From NCBI GenBank assembly GCA_019637225.1, contig JAHBWC010000081.1, positions 1-36,175 of the forward strand: a DNA stretch of 36,175 nt, given 5' to 3'. The notes below the pieces were generated by a model. That model was not told where the DNA came from. It saw only the letters and a program-made list of their open reading frames with translations, and made no database searches. Both the position numbers and the translations under genes were made by a program. This DNA comes from Labilithrix sp. (GTDB taxonomy: Bacteria > Myxococcota_A > Polyangia > Polyangiales > Polyangiaceae). Of the stretch, positions 31,821-36,175 are shown one piece after another (the first letter of the stretch is position 1; each line of letters opens with the position of its first letter).

Positions 31821-31826
31821 TATGCT
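31821..31826 (+). promoter_or_regulatory. -10-like TATGCT before the FTR-like gene
   Basis: TATGCT ends 6 nt before the GTG at 31833. No useful Shine-Dalgarno is present apart from CGGAG immediately next to the start, which is too close. This fits leaderless initiation. Confidence 0.4.
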
Positions 31827-31832
31827 CGGAGT

Positions 31833-32291
31833 GTGGGCGGCGACGATCGAGGAGGCGGAGGTCCGGCCGCGCGCAGCGACGCCCCCGCGGGTGCGCGTGA
31901 CGGCGCGGTCGACGACAAGCGCGAGGTCGCGCTCCGCCGCGTGCGCAGGTTCGTCGCGACCTACGTGGCGAAGGGAAAATACGAGCTCTACCCCGAGCCC
32001 GCGGTCGTCGAGAACGTCGTCCAGGGCCTGACGGACAACCTCGTCGCGCACGGCCGGATGTACTGCCCCTGCGCGCCCGTCGAGGAGTCGAAGACCAAGG
32101 GCTCGGACATGGTCTGCCCCTGCAAGCCGCACCACGCGGACATCGCCCGCCAGGGTTACTGCGACTGCGCGCTCTTCGCGTCCCGCGAGCTCGTCGCGGC
32201 GGAGCGCGGACGGGAGCGCCCGGCGTCGCAGGCGGAGCCGGGCGTCGGCGACGACGGACCTCGCGAGCCGTCGACGGGCGGCGAAGGCTGA
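31833..32291 (+). CDS. Ferredoxin-thioredoxin reductase catalytic-subunit-like protein
   Basis: The GTG at 31833 gives 152 residues. The core has C78-P-C80, C95-P-C97 and C110-D-C112, with flanking Y-C-P-C, M-V-C-P-C-K-P-H-H-A-D-I and G-Y-C-D-C-A-L-F. This is the FTR catalytic chain pattern (a 4Fe-4S cluster beside a redox-active disulfide that reduces thioredoxin). The spacing between second and third pairs is 12, as in bacterial and archaeal FTR-like proteins, and the third pair is CDC instead of the classical CHC, replacing the active-site His by Asp. Gly/Asp-rich ends of about 25 and 25 residues flank the core. The partner ferredoxin and variable chain are not nearby. The electron donor and target are unknown. 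Confidence 0.85.
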   Translation: MGGDDRGGGGPAARSDAPAGARDGAVDDKREVALRRVRRFVATYVAKGKYELYPEPAVVENVVQGLTDNLVAHGRMYCPCAPVEESKTKGSDMVCPCKPHHADIARQGYCDCALFASRELVAAERGRERPASQAEPGVGDDGPREPSTGGEG

Positions 32292-32307
32292 TCGAGCACG
32301 CGCGACC

Positions 32308-32342
32308 TCTTCGGCGCGCGCGGCTTCTTCGGCGCGCGCGGC
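32308..32342. repeat. 17-bp direct repeat in a convergent gap
   Basis: TCTTCGGCGCGCGCGGC occurs at 32308-32324 and 32326-32342, separated by one base. Each contains a self-complementary GC run. It lies between the FTR-like gene and the convergent regulator gene, where a bidirectional terminator would be expected. Confidence 0.6.
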
Positions 32343-32367
32343 CGCATCGAGCCCGCGCGGCGCGCGC

Positions 32368-32784
32368 TCAGGCCGCGCGGCGCTTCGACGTCGGTCTGGC
32401 GAGCGCGCTGCCGGTCGAGCTCGGGCGCGTCCGCGGCACGCGGCGGGCGCGCTCGACCTTCGCGGGCTCGGGCTCGAGGAGCGCGACGATGCTCGCGACG
32501 CGGCGATGCCGCACGGGCGTGTGCTTCAGCGCCGTTCGTGACTCGATCGCGTAGTGGTTGCGCCGCCCGATGCGTGCACGACGCACGTATCCGGCCTCGA
32601 CCAGATCCGCGACGATCTGGTGAGCGCCGCGCTCGCTGATGCCGACCGTCTCGGCGATCTCGCGAACGCGCGTATCGGGATCGCGCGCGATGCAGAAGAG
32701 GACCTCGGCGTGCGCGGTCAACAGCGACCACCGTCGCTCGTCCTCTCGCCGTGCCGTTGCTTCGGGTCGCTGAGAACGTCGCAT
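32368..32784 (-). CDS. Winged-helix transcriptional regulator (MarR/ArsR-like)
   Basis: With the ATG at 32784 the product is 138 residues; the longer frame upstream covers the promoter and is not protein-like. A winged helix spans about 20-82: H-A-E-V-L-F-C-I-A-R-D-P, V-R-E-I-A-E-T-V-G-I-S-E-R-G-A-H-Q-I-V-A-D-L (recognition helix about 50-62), E-A-G-Y-V-R-R-A-R-I-G-R-R-N-H-Y (wing). The last 55 residues are basic and probably disordered. Such small proteins usually bind palindromes as dimers. Its own promoter has a palindrome right after the predicted start point, so autoregulation is likely. It is divergent from the thioredoxin-family gene. Confidence 0.82.
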   Translation of the reverse strand: MRRSQRPEATARREDERRWSLLTAHAEVLFCIARDPDTRVREIAETVGISERGAHQIVADLVEAGYVRRARIGRRNHYAIESRTALKHTPVRHRRVASIVALLEPEPAKVERARRVPRTRPSSTGSALARPTSKRRAA

Positions 32785-33097
32785 TTCGACCACGTCCTTG
32801 AGGGTGCTGCATAATGCAGCGGCAATCAGCGTTCTAAATGGTGGAAAAGTCGACGTCAAGACGCGCCTGTTGCAGAACACAACGCACCGCCGGATGCCGC
32901 GACGAACGGCGCCGAGCGCGTTGAGCCCGACCGAGACCCGCGAACGGACGCCTCGAGCCCGACCGCGGCGCGTCCGTCCGCGCGCGATCGGCGCCCTCGC
33001 GCGTCGCGCGGCGCGCGGGGATCGCGCGCGACGCCTCGCGCGCGTGCACGAGGATACGAGCGCGGTCGCGGTGCGTGCTAGGGTCCGCCCCCGCACC
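32785..33097. promoter_or_regulatory. 313-bp divergent regulatory region (regulator / thioredoxin-family gene)
   Basis: Reading minus: TTGACG (32859-32854), a 17-bp spacer and TAGAAC (32836-32831) make a good sigma-70-type promoter for the regulator. GCTGCA-TAA-TGCAGC (32806-32820) lies just downstream of the expected start point, an operator-like position, and AGGA lies about 12 nt before the ATG. Reading plus: TAGGGT (33079-33084) lies 13 nt before the ATG at 33098. The middle of the gap is very GC-rich with no other recognisable element. Confidence 0.6.
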
Positions 33098-33625
33098 ATG
33101 GCTCTCGAGATCAACGCATCGTGCCCGGCCTTCGATCTGCCGGGGACCGACGACAAGAACCACTCGCTTGCGTCGTTCGGCGAGGACCTCCTCGTCGTCA
33201 TCGTCTCGTGCAATCACTGCCCCTACGTCATCGCGTACGAGGCGCGCATCGTCGCGCTCGCCGCCGCCTACGGGCCGAAGAGCGTCGCGTTCGTCGCCGT
33301 GAACGCCAACGACGCGACGCGCTACCCGGACGACGGCATGCAGCCGATGAAGGCGCGCGCCCGCGAGCGCGGGTTTTCCTTCCCGTACCTCCGCGACGAC
33401 TCGCAGTCGTTCGTGCGGGCGCTCGGCGCGCGCTTCACCCCCGAGGTCTTCGTCTTCGATCGGGAGCGGAAGCTCCGCTATCACGGCCGCATCGACGACA
33501 ACCACCGCGACCCGTCGCGCGTCACCGCGCACGAGCTCGAGGACGCGCTCGAGGCGCTCCTCGGTGGATCGAGCCCCGCCGTCACCGAGACGGTCGCCTT
33601 CGGCTGCTCGGTGAAATGGAAGTGA
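33098..33625 (+). CDS. Thioredoxin-family (redoxin/AhpC-TSA-like) protein
   Basis: A 175-residue cytosolic protein. C-P-A-F-D-L-P-G-T-D opens a redoxin fold, and the active site is C38-N-H-C41-P-Y followed by V-I-A-Y-E-A-R, the pattern of a widespread bacterial thioredoxin-family group. Then come V-A-V-N-A-N-D, G-F-S-F-P-Y-L-R-D-D-S-Q and T-P-E-V-F-V-F-D with the cis-Pro loop. It probably reduces disulfides or peroxides. The start was chosen at the ATG that begins the fold. It is divergent from the winged-helix regulator, which may control it. Confidence 0.88.
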   Translation: MALEINASCPAFDLPGTDDKNHSLASFGEDLLVVIVSCNHCPYVIAYEARIVALAAAYGPKSVAFVAVNANDATRYPDDGMQPMKARARERGFSFPYLRDDSQSFVRALGARFTPEVFVFDRERKLRYHGRIDDNHRDPSRVTAHELEDALEALLGGSSPAVTETVAFGCSVKWK

Positions 33626-33634
33626 GCTGACTCG

Positions 33635-33713
33635 CCGAGCGCGCGGCCTGTCGTCGCGCGCGTCGCGTTCTTGCCCGTGCCCGAGCGCGCGGCCTGTCGT
33701 CGCGCGCGTCGCG
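33635..33713. repeat. Duplicated 33-bp hairpin element between convergent genes
   Basis: An identical 33-bp sequence occurs at 33635-33667 and 33681-33713, separated by 13 bp. Each copy can fold into a stem (CGA, bulge, GCGCGCG with CGCGCGC) with a 9-nt loop. The second copy abuts the stop of the carbonic anhydrase gene, and the first lies 9 nt beyond the thioredoxin-family stop, so the pair may serve as a bidirectional terminator. Confidence 0.7.
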
Positions 33714-34391
33714 CTATTCGGCTTCGGCCGTGCTGATCGTCGTGTCGCGGCGCGAGCCCCGCTCGTCCTCGGTCTCGAGGATCGGGACGTAGCGGTTCGA
33801 CTCCTTCGAGTACGCGAGGAGGCGGGCGGACGGGATGTCGAACCACCAGGCGTGCAGGCGTACCTCTCCCGCCTCGACGCGGGCGCGGACGTGGTCGTAG
33901 GTCTCGAGGTTTCGGACCTGCGTGAGCGTCGACACCTGGGAGAGCTGATCGTTGTCGGCGTACGAGGGATCGAGCGGGCCGCGCTCGCGCCAGGCGTCGA
34001 CGGCGCTCGCGGCCGGGGCGAGCCAGCGCTTGAGCGGGGCCGGTGGGTTACCGCTGAGCAGCGCCTGAACGCCGCCGCAGCCCGAGTGCCCGCACACGAT
34101 GACCTCGCGGATCTTCAGCACCTCGAGCGCATACCAGACGGCCGACGACACGCTCACGTCCGACGCCTCGGCGTCCGGCACGTGGGGGGGCACGAGGTTT
34201 GCGACGTTGCGGACGACGAAGAGCTGACCCGGATCCGAGAGGGCGAGGAGGCTCGGGACGATACGGCTGTCCGAGCACGTGATGAAGAGCGCGAGCGGCT
34301 CCTGCCCGCTGGCCAGGGCTGCGAACCGCGAGCTATACCGCCGCCGCTTCGTCGCTTCGTAACGCTTCACGCCTTCGAGGAGAGATCGCAC
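33714..34391 (-). CDS. Beta-carbonic anhydrase
   Basis: Interconverts CO2 and bicarbonate. Zinc ligands and dyad are present: C39-S-D41-S-R43, H102-S-G-C105-G-G, with V-R-N-V-A-N-L-V-P-P and A-L-E-V-L-K-I-R-E-V-I-V between. The GTG at 34391 gives 225 residues starting M-R-S-L-L-E-G-V-K-R-Y, which matches the usual start of the family. The frame stays open to a TTG at 34427, but those 12 codons use AT-rich codons and cover an inverted repeat, so they are probably promoter. The final 20 or so residues are acidic and poorly conserved in type. Divergent from the histidine kinase gene. Confidence 0.9.
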   Translation of the reverse strand: MRSLLEGVKRYEATKRRRYSSRFAALASGQEPLALFITCSDSRIVPSLLALSDPGQLFVVRNVANLVPPHVPDAEASDVSVSSAVWYALEVLKIREVIVCGHSGCGGVQALLSGNPPAPLKRWLAPAASAVDAWRERGPLDPSYADNDQLSQVSTLTQVRNLETYDHVRARVEAGEVRLHAWWFDIPSARLLAYSKESNRYVPILETEDERGSRRDTTISTAEAE

Positions 34392-34400
34392 GGCGTTAGA

Positions 34401-34414
34401 ACAATCCACATTGT
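34401..34414. promoter_or_regulatory. Inverted repeat upstream of the carbonic anhydrase start
   Basis: ACAAT-CCAC-ATTGT lies 9 bp upstream of the GTG at 34391. It is AT-rich in a GC-rich context, and TCTAAC (34400-34395, minus) next to it could be a -10. This is where a repressor would bind. Confidence 0.4.
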
Positions 34415-34478
34415 GTGCCAGCGACAAACTCGCTCTATTTGCGCGAAATGACGGCCTCGCGCGCGAGCTGGGCCGTCG

Positions 34479-34512
34479 CGACGGTCCGACGCGACCGTCG
34501 GTCTAGACCGAC
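34479..34512. promoter_or_regulatory. 16-bp perfect palindrome overlapping a second inverted repeat
   Basis: GTCGGTCTAGACCGAC (34497-34512) is perfectly self-complementary. It overlaps a second inverted repeat, CGACGGT (34479-34485) with ACCGTCG (34494-34500). The half-sites are related (GACGGTC, GACCGTC, GTCGGTC, GACCGAC). The cluster lies in the gap between the divergent carbonic anhydrase and histidine kinase genes, 69 bp from the kinase start, and looks like a tandem operator. Confidence 0.55.
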
Positions 34513-34566
34513 AGGTTTCTGCCCCCGAACGATGAGTCGGATCGTGCGTATGCGGCATCGGCTGGC

Positions 34567-34572
34567 TAGATT
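34567..34572 (+). promoter_or_regulatory. -10-like TAGATT before the histidine kinase gene
   Basis: TAGATT ends 8 nt before the ATG at 34581; no Shine-Dalgarno is present. It fits leaderless initiation. Confidence 0.4.
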
Positions 34573-34580
34573 GGCGCCCG

Positions 34581-36044
34581 ATGTCGTGGATCCGAATGCG
34601 TCTACCCACGCGCCTGGGGATCACGCATGGTGCGCTCGTCGCGCTGCTCATCGTCCTGCTCGTCGTGACGCTTCAGGGGCTTTTGCGGATGCTCGGCGTG
34701 ATGACCATGATCAGCGACCAGCGGCTGACCCGCCTCGACGCGGAAGAGGAGCTGCATCGCTCGGCCTGGGACATCGAGGTCGCGCTTCGTCACTCACGCA
34801 TCGCCTGCGCCGACGGCGCGCCGGACGAGGTCGCGCGCGGCCGTATCGCGCGTGCGCGCGTGACGTTCTCGGACGTGTTCGCTCGCCACGGCGCGGCGGC
34901 GCCGGCGCGGCTCCGCGACAACGCGCTCGCGTACGGCGTGCTCGCCGACGATGCTCTCTCCACGCAAACGTGTCCGTTCCTCTCGCTCTCGAGCACGGAG
35001 GAGCGCCGGATGACGCTCGACGAGGAGATGACCGACACGTGGATCGACCGCCTCCACGAGCTCCACGCCGACATCCAGACGAAGGAGAAGAGCGCGCGCG
35101 CGATCGGCACCCGCACCGCGACCAACGGCGTCGTGGTCGCGATCCTCGGCGTCGTCGCGGCCGTGTTCGTCGCGACGCTCACCGCGCGGAGCGTGACGCG
35201 TCCGATCGCGCGCCTCGCCGCCGACGCGACGCGCCTCGGGGACGGGGACTTCACGCCGATCAAGCCCGTCGGCGGGCCTCCCGAGATCGACGAGCTCCGG
35301 CGCGACCTCGAGCGCACGCGCGAGAAGCTGCTCGGCGTCGACCGGCTCAAGCAGGCGTTCCTCGCGAGCGTCTCTCACGAGCTCCGCTCCCCGCTCGGCA
35401 GGCTCCGCGAGGCGCTCGCGCTGCTCGGCGACGGCACGGTGGGCGAGCTGACGGCGAGGCAGGGGCGCGTGCTCACGCTCGCGAGAAACGCCTGCGAGCA
35501 AGAGGTCCGCATCGTCGAGGCGCTGCTCGACATGTCGCGCGTGAGCTCGGGGCTGCCGGTGCAGCGCCAGGCGGGCTGCGACATCGAGAAGGTCGTCGAG
35601 GCGGCGGTCGACGCGGAGCGGCCGGCGGCGGTGGACCGGGGCGTGGAGATCCGGGTCGAGCAGGCGGACAAGGCGCCGACGCTCCGGCTCGACTCGGCGC
35701 TCGTCGAGCGCGCCGTCGCGAACCTGGTGCGCAACGCGGTGTCCGTCTCCCCACGCAACGGCGAGGTCCGCGTGCGCATCGGAGTTCGACCGGACCACGA
35801 GCGTCGTGTCGTGATGATCGACGTGGTCGACGACGGCCCCGGTCTCAGCGACGTCGTGGCGGGCCGGATCTTCGAGCCGTTCAACGCGGCGCAGGTCGCG
35901 GATCGACCGGCGGGTATCGGACTGGGTTTGTCGCTCGCGCGCGAGGTCGCGCGGGCGCACGGAGGTGATCTCGACCTTGCGCGAGGCGAGGGGTCGACGA
36001 CGTTCCGGATGGAGATCCCTGTAGGAACGGAGGAACAGGCATGA
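34581..36044 (+). CDS. Membrane sensor histidine kinase
   Basis: A 487-residue protein. Transmembrane helix 1 (about 13-38), a helical periplasmic sensor region (39-180), helix 2 (182-203), HAMP (203-255), HisKA with S-H266-E-L-R-S-P-L, and HATPase with N-box N381-L-V-R-N, D417-D-G-P-G and G-I-G-L-G-L (445-450). It autophosphorylates His266 and passes phosphate to the coupled response regulator. The sensor region is mostly helical with two Cys (76 and 131) but no named domain. The stop overlaps the regulator start (ATGA). Confidence 0.95.
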   Translation: MSWIRMRLPTRLGITHGALVALLIVLLVVTLQGLLRMLGVMTMISDQRLTRLDAEEELHRSAWDIEVALRHSRIACADGAPDEVARGRIARARVTFSDVFARHGAAAPARLRDNALAYGVLADDALSTQTCPFLSLSSTEERRMTLDEEMTDTWIDRLHELHADIQTKEKSARAIGTRTATNGVVVAILGVVAAVFVATLTARSVTRPIARLAADATRLGDGDFTPIKPVGGPPEIDELRRDLERTREKLLGVDRLKQAFLASVSHELRSPLGRLREALALLGDGTVGELTARQGRVLTLARNACEQEVRIVEALLDMSRVSSGLPVQRQAGCDIEKVVEAAVDAERPAAVDRGVEIRVEQADKAPTLRLDSALVERAVANLVRNAVSVSPRNGEVRVRIGVRPDHERRVVMIDVVDDGPGLSDVVAGRIFEPFNAAQVADRPAGIGLGLSLAREVARAHGGDLDLARGEGSTTFRMEIPVGTEEQA

Positions 36045-36175
36045 CGACGAGGCGAAGCGAAGGAGCGGCCAACGTGCTCGTGGTCGATGACGACCGCGAG
36101 CTGTGCGAGCTGCTCGCGATTCGCATCGAGGCGGCGGGCTACAACGTCTCGGTGGAGCACGACGTGCGCGGCGCG
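36041..36175 (+). CDS. Response regulator, N-terminal part (cut by window edge)
   Basis: 45 residues are visible. After a short basic start, N-V-L-V-V-D-D-D-R-E-L-C-E-L-L is the first strand and acidic pocket of a receiver domain; the phosphoacceptor Asp lies beyond the window. The start overlaps the kinase stop by 4 nt. The output domain cannot be seen. Confidence 0.9.
   Translation, partial: MTTRRSEGAANVLVVDDDRELCELLAIRIEAAGYNVSVEHDVRGA

Noticed and set aside
32785..33213. 143-codon upstream extension of the winged-helix regulator
   Set aside because: It runs across a clear promoter, the operator-like palindrome and the start of the divergent gene, and its composition is Arg-rich.

Overview
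The window is high-GC bacterial DNA with strong G/C preference at third codon positions. It most likely comes from a myxobacterium-type member of the Myxococcota (Polyangia or a relative). The grounds are the density of secreted lipoproteins of unknown function, two membrane-anchored Ser/Thr protein kinases (one with a C-terminal TPR array, one in an operon with a PEGA-domain protein), a Uma2-type nuclease with a coiled-coil tail, a STAND ATPase regulator, and a TonB-dependent receptor beside vWA and DUF4159 proteins. No mobile element, phage or CRISPR array is visible. The taxonomy is inferred from gene content, not from a marker phylogeny.

Layout. 1-2488 (minus): the 5' part of a lipoprotein with a lipase-like fold, a ferritin-like diiron protein whose reading frame is broken, and a small lipoprotein. 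2633-5320 (plus): a STAND/TPR ATPase with a C-terminal winged helix, divergent from that group. 5412-9344 (minus): a DUF4136 lipoprotein, a Uma2 nuclease gene with a second broken frame and 42-bp coiled-coil repeats, and two secreted proteins of unknown function. 9384-15052 (plus): a lipoprotein of unknown function, then a three-gene operon of lipoprotein, Ser/Thr kinase and PEGA protein. 15080-23764 (minus): an alpha-E / ATP-grasp pair, vWA and DUF4159 envelope proteins, a TonB-dependent receptor and a two-domain NTF2-like lipoprotein. 23901-26791: a Ppx/GppA phosphatase with an HD domain, a divergent two-helix membrane protein and a Cache-type lipoprotein. 26943-28359: tRNA-Leu(CAA), a Cys-rich lipoprotein and a basic DNA-binding protein. 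28394-36175: a kinase-TPR protein, ribosomal protein S21 with a clear terminator, a ferredoxin-thioredoxin-reductase-like protein, a winged-helix regulator with a recognisable promoter and operator, a thioredoxin-family protein, beta-carbonic anhydrase, and a histidine kinase translationally coupled to a response regulator cut by the window edge.

How it works together. The genes are dominated by envelope sensing and signalling: lipoproteins and membrane kinases that could couple periplasmic ligands to phosphorylation, a two-component pair, and metabolite or phosphate enzymes (Ppx, carbonic anhydrase, FTR-like). The most unusual signals are regulatory. About a dozen genes carry a -10-like hexamer only 6-13 nt before the start codon and no Shine-Dalgarno sequence, which suggests leaderless transcription. 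One divergent pair has start codons placed exactly symmetrically around a palindrome. Several perfect palindromes sit in promoter gaps. Two genes look frameshifted by one missing base each, which is either sequence error or real decay.
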